From NCBI GenBank assembly GCA_964513415.1, contig CAZEMX010000008.1, forward strand, positions 1 through 41,565: 41,565 nucleotides of DNA. The letters are read 5' to 3'. Both the position numbers and the translations under genes were made by a program. The DNA comes from Methanomethylicus sp964513415 (GTDB lineage Archaea; Thermoproteota; Methanomethylicia; Methanomethylicales; Methanomethylicaceae). The notes beneath the pieces are model-generated. The model worked only from the letters and a program-made list of their open reading frames with translations, was not told where the DNA came from and ran no database searches. Shown here one piece after another: positions 17,222 through 23,808 of this stretch (position 1 is its first letter; each line of letters opens with the position of its first letter).

Positions 17222-17523
17222 TTCATTTCAGTAAGTTCATTAAAATGCTTTTTACACAAGTTTCCAAATTTAGGATGATGATAATACATTTTGTTATTAC
17301 AATCTCCTATTTCACATCTTTCAATAGCATTAAAGCCAAGTTTAATACTATTCTCTTTAGAATGTTCATTAATTAATGAGACTAATCTATTAATTTCATT
17401 AATCATATTAACTTCCTCTTCAGTAAGAACACCAGGATCTGGTTTTATCATTATACCTTTAATTCTCCATAAGATTTTACTTCTAATTAACCATTTGTTC
17501 TGTTTATCAGATAACTGTTTCAT
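17218..17523 (-). CDS. Small zinc-ribbon-like protein heading the replication operon
   Basis: A 101-residue protein with a helical N-terminus and a C-terminal metal site: RCEIGDCNNKMYYHHPKFGN, then LCKKHFNE. Cys and His spacing (C-x4-C ... H/H ... C-x2-H) fits a small treble-clef or zinc ribbon. Its stop overlaps the SF1 helicase start by 4 bp, and it is the first gene after the long structured noncoding stretch, so it begins the replication transcript. DNA or RNA binding is inferred. Confidence 0.75.
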   Translation of the reverse strand: MKQLSDKQNKWLIRSKILWRIKGIMIKPDPGVLTEEEVNMINEINRLVSLINEHSKENSIKLGFNAIERCEIGDCNNKMYYHHPKFGNLCKKHFNELTEMK

Positions 17524-17552
17524 AATATATTTATTTAATTATTAGTATCAAT

Positions 17553-17623
17553 AAAAAGCTGTATAGATAGTAGTGCTCTACATTACAATCCTCGATAACC
17601 CATTAGGAAAAACTATACAGCTT
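17553..17623 (-). ncRNA. Long-stem, large-loop RNA module with oligo-U end
   Basis: The ends pair perfectly over 11 bp (17556-17566 with 17613-17623) around a 46-nt loop. The loop can form two short hairpins (GTAG/CTAC at about 17569-17580 and TCCT/AGGA at about 17589-17608), giving a three-way junction. On the minus strand the stem is followed directly by five U residues. This could be a 3'-terminated small RNA, or a leader terminator that controls the zinc-ribbon/helicase operon starting at 17523. The architecture (paired ends, large loop, U tail) is also that of Y RNAs. Confidence 0.5.
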
Positions 17624-17629
17624 AAAATA

Positions 17630-17656
17630 TGAGAGGAATAGTTTTCTCACCTCTCA
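17630..17656 (-). terminator. Possible terminator hairpin
   Basis: A 6-bp GC-containing stem (GAGAGG 17631-17636 with CCTCTC 17650-17655) followed on the minus strand by an AU-rich tract (ATATTTTAA). It would separate the tRNA-like element from the long-stem module. It is weaker than the other terminators in the window. Confidence 0.4.
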
Positions 17657-17781
17657 ATAACTGGACGGTTTAATTCCCCAATCTTTGACAAAAGATTTGC
17701 CAGCATTATCTTTTGACTCTGTCTTATTTCCTCACCTTGAAGAGGGCTGGTCTTTCTACGCTGTGTATCCTTTCAAGCGTA

Positions 17782-17874
17782 TAGTGGTCCTACCAGGGCT
17801 TGAACCAAGGACTCCCTGATTATGAGTCAGGTGCTCTACATCAACCAAATTGAAGTAACTCTTATTACCACTAC
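17782..17874 (-). tRNA. tRNA-Met(CAU)-like element without a normal 5' acceptor strand
   Basis: On the minus strand a tRNA-like order is clear: D-loop-like TTTGGTTGATGTAGAGC, a perfect 5-bp anticodon stem (17815-17819 with 17827-17831) with loop CTCATAA (anticodon CAU), and a T-arm with the canonical TTCAAGC loop (17798-17804). The T-stem has one mismatch. The 3' acceptor strand reads TAGGACC-A, but the matching 5' strand is missing. In its place is a copy of a 23-nt repeat. A different 7-bp closing stem, TAGTGGT/ACCACTA, is possible. It is either a damaged or unusual tRNA, or a tRNA mimic such as a bacterial Y RNA. Confidence 0.5.
17851..17873. repeat. 23-nt direct repeat, copy 1
   Basis: Identical at 22 of 23 positions to 18207-18229 (tgaagtaact at the left end of both). 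This copy replaces the expected 5' acceptor strand of the tRNA-like element. Confidence 0.85.
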
Positions 17875-18206
17875 AATATCTGAGAACAGATATAAGAGCT
17901 AATATGTGTGCTTCCGTTACACTAGTCCCTAAAAAATAGGAAGAACATTATAAACAGTTTGTTTATCGAGATAATTTACACATTTATTGATGAAACTGTT
18001 TAATACACTATCCTATTAAAAGTATACTTCCAAGAACATTAGAAATGGTATTTTAGTTTAGTAAAGATAAATTGATGTAACCACTTCATACACTATGGAA
18101 GTTAAGAATGACTCGAAGGCAGATCTTATGGTATGCACAACGAGTACTGTTGAAATTTTCTTCTAAGAACAATTATAAGAGTTTCTATAAACCAGTTACT
18201 AAATAG

Positions 18207-18229
18207 TGAAGTAACTCTTATTATCACTA
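18207..18229. repeat. 23-nt direct repeat, copy 2
   Basis: Second copy, 356 nt from the first and 19 nt downstream of the Ro-like gene stop on the minus strand. Within it and its flank, AGTTACT can pair with AGTAACT to form a hairpin. Confidence 0.85.
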
Positions 18230-18247
18230 TAGAAGTAAAATTATTTC

Positions 18248-19645
18248 TTATTCTGATTGAAAAGTATTTTCTATACCTTCATAAGCTGCTATAAAAGTAA
18301 GAAAATGCTCTGACCATCCAGAAATTTCTGCTGTCCAAACACCTTTATAGTTTATACCTTTCGTATGTGCCGAAATATCACAAATATAATTATATTTACC
18401 AAAAGGTTTTGGGATATTTTTAGATGGAAGATCACAATCTTGTGAATCAGAAAAGATGATAATTCTATCAAAATCTGTTCCAAGAGTTTCTTTACACCAT
18501 TCTAAGCATTGTCTGGTAAAAATCCCACCATATCCAAGATTACCTTGAGTAATTTGATCAAATACACCAAATCCTTTCTTAGGATATTTAATTAAAGCAT
18601 GTTTTCCTCGATAATCACTATCACTTCCAGCTGTGATGACCAGTTCATAATTCTCACATTGATTAATAGCTAGCATAGCCATAGCACAAGCTAAACTTAG
18701 CCTTGAAAAGTTAGAGCTTTCTGAAACTAAACTTTTCATACTTCCAGAAACATCTACAATAAAAAGAGTTTTTCCTGGAAGTTTAGGTAATTTAGAATAA
18801 GACGCAAGCATAGCATCTTCTATCTCTCTTGAAAATTCAAGATTAGTTATTGCTGCTTTTAAGAAATCAAGTGGTAAAAGCATAGAAGATTTTAGAGTAG
18901 ATAGACCTTGATCTATTACCTTTTTATCCACCCCTGCTTCCTGCATATTTCTTAAATTTCTGAGCATAGCTAATCCACCAATTTTACCTTCTAAGATTAA
19001 TCTTGTCCAAGTCTCTTTTTTATCTTTACCAGTAGACAAAGCAACTTCCCAAGTATCAGGAGTAGCTAATGTTCTATTGGCTACTCTTTTAAATAACTCC
19101 TCTTTTCCTTGTTCAGGTTTAGGATGAGTTAGAAACATTACATCCCTAAGTTTAATAGCAGCATTTCTATCATACTTAGCGAATTGATACTCATTAAAAT
19201 TATTAAAAGAAGCTGCTAAACCTTTCTTAAGTTGTGCAGATAGTTTCTTTTTACCATCTTTCCAATAGATAGCTAACATATCTGTAATCATATCAGCTCT
19301 TGTAATAATTTTAGGAAGGACTTTACTTACATATTTGGAGTGGTCTTTATACTTACACATCTCACTTACTATAAGTAAAGGGGTATGTCTAAGTTTTTGA
19401 AATGTTCTAGCTTCAACAGCTAAATCAGCCACATCTTTAGGATCACAAAGAGGAATTAGTCTTTTAATTTCTTCAGATACTGATTCCCCATCCATGTAAG
19501 CAATATCTTCCCATAGAAGATTTGCTAAAACTGCTCTTCTAAGATGAGCAATATTAGATTGTTTAGCTGCAAGGTTTCCCTTGCCACCAGCCAATCTTTC
19601 CTCCTCAAACTTAGAGGTTTTAATTAGCGGATTAATTTTACTCAT
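18248..19645 (-). CDS. Ro60-like protein (TROVE + von Willebrand A domains)
   Basis: A 465-residue protein with the full Ro60/Rsr architecture. Residues about 15-290 form the HEAT-like TROVE ring with its hallmark WTRLILEGKIGGLAMLRNLRNM (213-234). Residues about 292-455 form a vWA domain with an intact metal-ion-dependent adhesion site: DVSGSM (298-303), T377 in GYGGIFT, and D400 in IIIFSD. Ro proteins bind misfolded RNAs in the ring and Y RNAs on its outside; in bacteria they act with Y RNA and nucleases in RNA decay and stress survival. The gene is followed on the same strand by a structured, tRNA-like noncoding stretch, the expected place for a Y RNA. A short 82-nt gap separates it from the next gene upstream. 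Confidence 0.93.
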   Translation of the reverse strand: MSKINPLIKTSKFEEERLAGGKGNLAAKQSNIAHLRRAVLANLLWEDIAYMDGESVSEEIKRLIPLCDPKDVADLAVEARTFQKLRHTPLLIVSEMCKYKDHSKYVSKVLPKIITRADMITDMLAIYWKDGKKKLSAQLKKGLAASFNNFNEYQFAKYDRNAAIKLRDVMFLTHPKPEQGKEELFKRVANRTLATPDTWEVALSTGKDKKETWTRLILEGKIGGLAMLRNLRNMQEAGVDKKVIDQGLSTLKSSMLLPLDFLKAAITNLEFSREIEDAMLASYSKLPKLPGKTLFIVDVSGSMKSLVSESSNFSRLSLACAMAMLAINQCENYELVITAGSDSDYRGKHALIKYPKKGFGVFDQITQGNLGYGGIFTRQCLEWCKETLGTDFDRIIIFSDSQDCDLPSKNIPKPFGKYNYICDISAHTKGINYKGVWTAEISGWSEHFLTFIAAYEGIENTFQSE

Positions 19646-19727
19646 ATTTTTTTGATTTAAATAAGTTTAAATATCATTGGTTATTCACTCCAGCCGCACA
19701 GTGTTACTTAAGTACCTGTTTTAAGTA

Positions 19728-19931
19728 TTAATCCTCAATATTAAACCATCCTACAATACTTCCTATTCCTGTAAGGAATGAAGCTGTATATATTATTTCT
19801 CTTTTTCCAATTGGGTCCCAATCTGATTTTATTGCTTTTACTATACATTGAATTTCTCCAAGAACCATTAGCAATACTACAAACAATGTCAAATAACTTC
19901 CAAAACATCCATTATTCTTTTTCATAATCAC
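19728..19931 (-). CDS. Small two-helix membrane protein
   Basis: A 67-residue protein with two hydrophobic segments: SYLTLFVVLLMVLGEIQCIV (about 12-31) and IIYTASFLTGIGSIVGWF (about 46-63). Its start overlaps the preceding 63-residue gene by 20 bp; a Met two codons later (19925) is an alternative start. No family is recognised. Its place just upstream of the Ro-like gene suggests co-transcription. Confidence 0.65.
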   Translation of the reverse strand: MIMKKNNGCFGSYLTLFVVLLMVLGEIQCIVKAIKSDWDPIGKREIIYTASFLTGIGSIVGWFNIED

Positions 19932-20103
19932 TTCTTTTTAAAAATGGATAAACACTTCTATCATAAATAACATAACAAATATTATTTGGAAAATCAGATA
20001 TAAATATTTTACAAGCTTCAAGCATACTTTCTGCTCTAATTATAACATATTTGTAGCTAATATCCTCTTCTGAATCCTTGTAAATAATGTAAAACTCTTT
20101 CAT
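19912..20103 (-). CDS. Small conserved protein, paralog of the 21413-21601 product
   Basis: A 63-residue soluble protein beginning MKEFYIIYKDSEEDISYKYV. It is clearly related to the 62-residue protein at 21413-21601: shared MKEFY-x-x-YK, DISYK, II-x-A-x-S, YD and PFLK positions across the whole length. The two paralogs flank the 1.1-kb structured noncoding stretch. No function is recognised. Confidence 0.75.
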   Translation of the reverse strand: MKEFYIIYKDSEEDISYKYVIIRAESMLEACKIFISDFPNNICYVIYDRSVYPFLKRSDYEKE

Positions 20104-20127
20104 ATTGTTTATTTAAAAATTAATTTT

Positions 20128-20206
20128 AAAAAGAAAGCATAGTTAGAGCTAACTACATATTCTGACAATTCTTACTGCCTAAAAAATCTCTAACTATACT
20201 TTCTCA
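20128..20206 (-). ncRNA. Second long-stem, large-loop RNA module with oligo-U end
   Basis: Ends pair over 16 positions with one mismatch (20133-20148 with 20188-20203) around a 39-nt loop. On the minus strand the stem runs directly into five U residues. The design matches the module at 17553-17623. It lies 25 nt upstream of the 63-residue gene, so it could be the terminator of an upstream noncoding RNA or a leader element. Confidence 0.5.
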
Positions 20207-20689
20207 ACACTCATCTTTATAGCACCCTCTTGTCTTATATTATTATGCAACATCTATATTATTAAAATATTAAAGTATATAAGAGTAGGGTCTTGCTGAG
20301 AACTCATTCATACTGTGTAAAACATACAATTACAATTCAGTCCAGCCCTTAAGCTATCTTGCATCACTTTCTCAAGGTGACAGTATGTATAGGATTACTC
20401 CAATTAGGTACAGAGTTACAAATGTTGGCTACTAAATCTACTCTGCTTTGACCTTTAGTGAAACATAACAGTTATATGCCTAATTTCTAATAGAGGTTTA
20501 CCCGTTTACCTAATTATCCTGTCAATTCAGGATTATCATCTTTATGTAAATTAATTGGTTGGTTCATGAAGGGTCTTTTACAACCATATCCCCGAATTAA
20601 ATGGATGCGTCCAATCTTATTTACAAAGGATCAATGCTTAGCCTTTTATCTTTATATAAATGAGTTTCATAATTCTAACATCTTAATAG

Positions 20690-21088
20690 TGGAGCTGGAG
20701 GGATTTGAACCCTCGTCTTACATAGTTCTTAATAATAATCTCTTACATGCTTATCTTGTTTTTAAAAACAAGCAAAAAGGGTTGACTGGATAGTCAACTA
20801 CCACCATCTTATTTAATCTAATAAGAAAATCTATGATAATCCTAACAGCACTCCTGGAGAATTACCTCGTGGACTGTCGCCTTGACTACTTATTAAATAT
20901 ACAGGAATATAGCTTAAGGTTTTGCTAATCTCTATTGTGACCTGTATTTTAATAGTAGTCCGTGATACCTTTCACATGCTTAAGGCTCAAGGATTCTGGT
21001 TTGATTATCTTAATACAATCCTTTGTTAAATCTTCAACTATTATGTTCCATGGTTAGTTGACAACCAGATGAACTAAGCTACAGCTCT
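20690..21088 (-). ncRNA. Split tRNA-like element: acceptor and D/T arms around a ~330-nt folded insert
   Basis: The 3' part has a perfect T-arm (GAGGG-TTCAAAT-CCCTC, 20698-20714), acceptor strand CAGCTCC (20691-20697) and discriminator A. About 370 nt upstream on the same strand, GAGCTG (21082-21087) can pair with it and is followed by TAGCTTAGTTCATCTGG, a typical tRNA position 8-20 sequence. Between them lies a folded segment with a ~20-bp interrupted stem. No anticodon arm can be drawn with confidence. It is either an intron-containing tRNA gene or a tRNA-mimicking noncoding RNA. An antisense reading of the T-arm gives the peptide LEGFEPSS, a classic artefact over tRNA T-arms. Confidence 0.45.
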
Positions 21089-21213
21089 TAAAGAACTATA
21101 AGAGTTCATGGAAATAGTTTTACTATTGCCTTCTGTTGTTTTGAGTATAAGCTCTCCAGCTTACATGAATTATTATCAATACTGTATGCAATCAAATGCC
21201 ATAACAGCCCCAA

Positions 21214-21423
21214 TTAATCATATTCTACTCTTATAAACTTTGAGTAATATTCTTCAGCCTTATCATAGAAGTTATCAAAGACTTCTTGAAAATCTTTCAT
21301 TAATACTTCAGTTCCATCTTCAGAAACTTCAAGCATTTCTGCATAGGGAATATCCGAATACTCTTCAACTAATCTTGCTGTAGCTATATCACAGCAAAGT
21401 TTTGAAAAAATCTCATTCTTCAT
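21214..21423 (-). CDS. Small acidic protein
   Basis: A 69-residue acidic, helical protein (for example EEYSDIPYAEMLEVSEDGTE and NFYDKAEEYYSKFI) with a CC pair near residue 10. Its start overlaps the 62-residue gene by 11 bp. It is the last gene before the 1.1-kb structured stretch. No family is recognised. Confidence 0.7.
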   Translation of the reverse strand: MKNEIFSKLCCDIATARLVEEYSDIPYAEMLEVSEDGTEVLMKDFQEVFDNFYDKAEEYYSKFIRVEYD

Positions 21424-21601
21424 TTTTTGGAGATTTTAGAAATGGTAAAATGTCTTTATCATACATAGCTGCAAATATTACATCTGGATGTGTATTATAA
21501 AAATAGTCTATAGCATATATGTAACTTGCTGCGTCTATTATTTCGTGTTTATAGGAAATATCAGTCTCTTTTTCCTTATAAAGGAAATAAAATTCTTTCA
21601 T
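21413..21601 (-). CDS. Small conserved protein, paralog of the 19912-20103 product
   Basis: A 62-residue soluble protein beginning MKEFYFLYKEKETDISYKHE. It is related over its full length to the product of 19912-20103 (MKEFY, YK, DISYK, II-x-A, YD, PFLK). It lies 13 bp downstream of a membrane-protein gene and overlaps the next gene by 11 bp. Both copies sit upstream of a membrane or small-protein gene, suggesting a duplicated module. Confidence 0.75.
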   Translation of the reverse strand: MKEFYFLYKEKETDISYKHEIIDAASYIYAIDYFYNTHPDVIFAAMYDKDILPFLKSPKNEE

Positions 21602-21614
21602 TTTTGCAAAGATA

Positions 21615-22049
21615 TTAATTTTGTTCTGAATTGGCTCTAAAATTTTCCTCTATATTTGTAAGAATCTTCTTTAAAATATATAGATCTTCTTTATTAAGAG
21701 AGTATGATATCTCTTTAGAGGTTTTTCCATATATTTTGTATATCTCTTCCTCTTTATTGATACTTGGTAATATATTTAGAAGAAGATCTTTCTCTGTAAA
21801 AAGATATATTAAATATACACTTAAGATAGGAATAAATATTACTCCTTCTTTTTTGTATATAAAATGTTTTAATCCATCCTCTGAATTATAGAGAACATAA
21901 ATATCCTTTACTAAAGGATCCATTTTTATATAGTATTTTTTGTCAAAAAATTCTTTGACATTGAATTTTCTTCCTTTATTATATCCTATTAAATAGGAAC
22001 ATGTTGTTATAATTATAGCGGAAAAAAATATTAAGATAAAAGTTGTCAT
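21615..22049 (-). CDS. Membrane protein, 144 residues
   Basis: An N-terminal hydrophobic segment (FILIFFSAIIITTCSYLIG, about 3-21) is followed by a basic stretch, and a second one (VIFIPILSVYLIYLFT, about 69-84) lies mid-protein. The last 55 residues are charged and helical. No family is recognised. The position in a small-gene cluster of the early strand suggests a host-takeover or envelope role, which is inference only. Confidence 0.7.
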   Translation of the reverse strand: MTTFILIFFSAIIITTCSYLIGYNKGRKFNVKEFFDKKYYIKMDPLVKDIYVLYNSEDGLKHFIYKKEGVIFIPILSVYLIYLFTEKDLLLNILPSINKEEEIYKIYGKTSKEISYSLNKEDLYILKKILTNIEENFRANSEQN

Positions 22050-22094
22050 TATTTCTTCTTTTTAATAGTAGAATATTTCTATTAATAAAATATA

Positions 22095-22122
22095 GAGTTA
22101 GAGTGGATTAATACTCTAACTC
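22095..22122 (-). terminator. Terminator after the 204-residue gene
   Basis: A perfect 10-bp stem (22095-22104 with 22113-22122) with an 8-nt loop, followed on the minus strand by an AU-rich tract (TATATTTTATT). It lies 9 nt after the stop codon at 22131. Confidence 0.75.
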
Positions 22123-22130
22123 ATATATCT

Positions 22131-22745
22131 TTAAGCATTCACAAGGATGCTTTCATTGTATTCTACCTCTAATTCAGGAGATAGATACATTCTTTTCATG
22201 TTACTAACATCTTGTGTTCTTAAGTCAACATCTTCATGACCCTGACTTGCAAAGTAAACAGCTTTATACTGTACTTTACCATTAGGATCAAGTAATAGTT
22301 GACCTGCTTTCTCAGTTCCTTCACCATAGCGAAGAACTTGAGAATTTGCAAATTCGTCCAAAGTTCTCAAGCCTCTTTCAATGGCATTCTTCTGATTGTT
22401 AGTCAGAATTGGCTCATTGCTGAGTACTCGATACAATGAAGCTTTTGGATATTTTGCAAGTTGAGCTGTTACACTTTCTACTGTAGCATTTTCTGGAACA
22501 GCTATGAAAGCAACATAAGTTCTTTCAGAGACGAAATCTTGTGTTTCAAAACCAAAGTCTTGAAGACTGAAGATATTGTCCTGCATATCACTTGTTACAG
22601 TCTTTGTTGGATAAGACGAAATAGTCTTAATAGACTGTTTTAATACTGCTGTTTTAGTCCCAGCCTTTTGCCAATCACTGACTCTAATTTCAGCTACAGT
22701 AATTGGACTTCTTTCTACCATTGTGATCACATTGGAAGTTGCCAT
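22131..22745 (-). CDS. Conserved soluble protein, own transcription unit
   Basis: A 204-residue protein (MATSNVITMVERSPITVAEI...) with mixed alpha/beta character, no signal, membrane or catalytic motif. It stands alone between a terminator (22095-22122) and the long structured leader region upstream. Its base composition is less AT-biased than that of its neighbours (GCT/GTT/CTT-rich, regular codons), which in phages often goes with high expression. I would expect an abundant non-enzymatic protein, perhaps nucleic-acid-associated; the family is not recognised. Confidence 0.8.
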   Translation of the reverse strand: MATSNVITMVERSPITVAEIRVSDWQKAGTKTAVLKQSIKTISSYPTKTVTSDMQDNIFSLQDFGFETQDFVSERTYVAFIAVPENATVESVTAQLAKYPKASLYRVLSNEPILTNNQKNAIERGLRTLDEFANSQVLRYGEGTEKAGQLLLDPNGKVQYKAVYFASQGHEDVDLRTQDVSNMKRMYLSPELEVEYNESILVNA

Positions 22746-22860
22746 AATGTTTTGAATTTAATGTTTTAATTTAATGATTTGAATTTATTTAAACATCCAT
22801 TTAAGAGCATCTGAAGTTAATTTGTTTTATACTCAAATGGAAGGTAAAAATCTAAAAGTA

Positions 22861-22936
22861 AGCACCATAACCTGTGAAATTTATAATAGTATCATGCTCT
22901 GGATAGATGTATTAATAGAGATTTGGTTATGGTGCT
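22861..22936. ncRNA. 12-bp stem with 52-nt loop
   Basis: Perfect pairing of 22861-22872 with 22925-22936. It is an isolated strong stem just upstream (minus-strand sense) of the 204-residue gene leader. It may be part of a larger folded RNA or a leader element. Transcribed strand not certain. Confidence 0.4.
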
Positions 22937-22964
22937 ATAGTATATAGGACTACTAATATATAAT

Positions 22965-23091
22965 AAAGACTTATATCCCACGTTCTATGACTAAGTGGTT
23001 CTCGCAGCTAAGAAATTCTCTAGGTTACTGCATATCCATGCCTATGGAAGTGACTCAAGAAAGAGTTAGAGAATATAATATATAAGTCTTT
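22965..23091. ncRNA. Multi-branched RNA closed by a 12-bp stem
   Basis: Outer stem 22965-22976 with 23080-23091 (12 bp). Inside it, CCAC/GTGG (about 22978-22998), then TTCTCTA/TAGAGAA (about 23010-23073) enclosing GTTACT/AGTGAC and CCAT/ATGG. The nested, ordered pairing argues for a real RNA fold. The plus strand carries TTTTT at its end and the minus strand AAAAA at its start, so the plus strand would be self-terminating, but the neighbouring genes are all minus. Strand is uncertain. Confidence 0.45.
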
Positions 23092-23576
23092 TTGGCTATA
23101 TTAATTATTATAGGAATTTTTGATATTAGAAATATGTTAGAAATCTGGGGGATGAGGGTGTGTAATACACTCTCTTACAATCACTTACTAAACTATAAAA
23201 AGTGATTTTCCCTAAATAATTTCTCCGAAGTAATATACTTATGACAAGTACTTCCCTATTACTTCTAAATATTAGTGGGGGCTTGAAATTGGAAATACTA
23301 CTAGAATAATAAATATATCACTAACTAAGTTTCCAGTATATTTCCTTTCTAAAGGTAAAGGTTAAACAAATCTTAAATTTATCTGTAGTCTATATCTCTT
23401 TTTAGGTGGATTATTTGTTGATAATTGACTCTAAGATTTTAGGATAAATTAAGGAAAATCTGGCTTTATTCTAAGGTATTTTTCTGTATCTGCTTGAAAA
23501 TCAAAGGGAAAAAACTTTTTTCGGTTTAAAGAAAGTACCAAAGAAATTTTATATATATATCCTATAGATAAAAGAT

Positions 23577-23617
23577 GAATAAGTTTGTATTTTTTGGGCG
23601 TGTTTGAATAAGTTTGT
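23577..23617 (+). promoter_or_regulatory. Duplicated 12-nt motif with two TAAGTTTG boxes
   Basis: GAATAAGTTTGT occurs at 23577-23588 and 23606-23617, 29 nt apart. Each contains TAAGTTTG, a match to the Bacteroidota -7 element TAnnTTTG, and the TTTG of the first copy lies 21 nt before the second TAAGTTTG, close to the -33/-7 spacing. A short plus-strand transcript antisense to the early region is possible. Confidence 0.35.
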
Positions 23618-23622
23618 GCCAA

Positions 23623-23654
23623 CAAAGTTAGACTTTTTTTTTGACACTTTCAAG
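23623..23654 (-). promoter_or_regulatory. Minus-strand promoter candidate
   Basis: On the minus strand, CTTG (23654-23651), a 20-nt A-rich spacer and TAACTTTG (23630-23623) match the Bacteroidota TTTG-N19-20-TAnnTTTG pattern with one deviation in the -33 box. It would drive the structured stretch and the 204-residue gene downstream. Confidence 0.4.
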
Positions 23655-23713
23655 TGTTTATCTAAATATTATAGTTAATAATACATAATGTAATACTAAA
23701 TAAATATAAAGAG

Positions 23714-23735
23714 AAGGTGAGAAAACTCTCACCTT
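23714..23735 (-). terminator. Terminator-like hairpin
   Basis: A perfect 8-bp stem (23714-23721 with 23728-23735), 6-nt loop, followed on the minus strand by a U-rich tract (CTTCTCTTTATATTT). It would end the transcript carrying the frameshifted small gene, just before the promoter candidate at 23623-23654. Confidence 0.65.
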
Positions 23736-23808
23736 ACTCTGAACCTTCTTCTTGGGAATATCAGTTTGCCGTCTATACAGCTGCAAACTAACAATGATTT
23801 TCTTGCTT

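Larger units (their letters stand above)
17524..18247. other. Gene-free structured stretch between the Ro-like gene and the replication operon
   Basis: 724 nt without a credible gene on either strand. It holds, in minus-strand order, one copy of a 23-nt repeat, ~330 nt with several short complementary arms (for example ACTCG/CGAGT at 18109-18113 and 18141-18145), a tRNA-Met-like element with a second repeat copy, a terminator-like hairpin and a long-stem module. All are on the strand of the Ro-like gene that ends at 18248. I read it as one or more noncoding RNAs. Confidence 0.6.
20104..21213. other. 1.1-kb gene-free structured stretch with tRNA-like parts
   Basis: No credible gene lies here on either strand. 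It contains a long-stem module (20128-20206), tRNA-like ends at 20690-20714 and 21049-21088, a nearly 20-bp interrupted inverted repeat (20884-20905 with 20941-20960), AAGGATT/AATCCTT arms (20989-21025), and several shorter complementary arms at 20340-20480. The density of long-range pairing suggests large folded RNA rather than spacer. Confidence 0.6.

Noticed and set aside
20566..20793. A plus-strand 75-codon reading frame
   Set aside because: It reads antisense through a tRNA-like T-arm and yields LEGFEPSS, a classic false peptide over tRNA genes. It has no coding character elsewhere.
20104..21213. Group I intron core
   Set aside because: A stretch resembling the T4 td P3-P4 region (AAACGGGTAAACCTCT on the minus strand, about 20490-20510) was noticed, but I could not pair it with a convincing P7 or the 3' core. 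It stays a test for covariance models, not a call.
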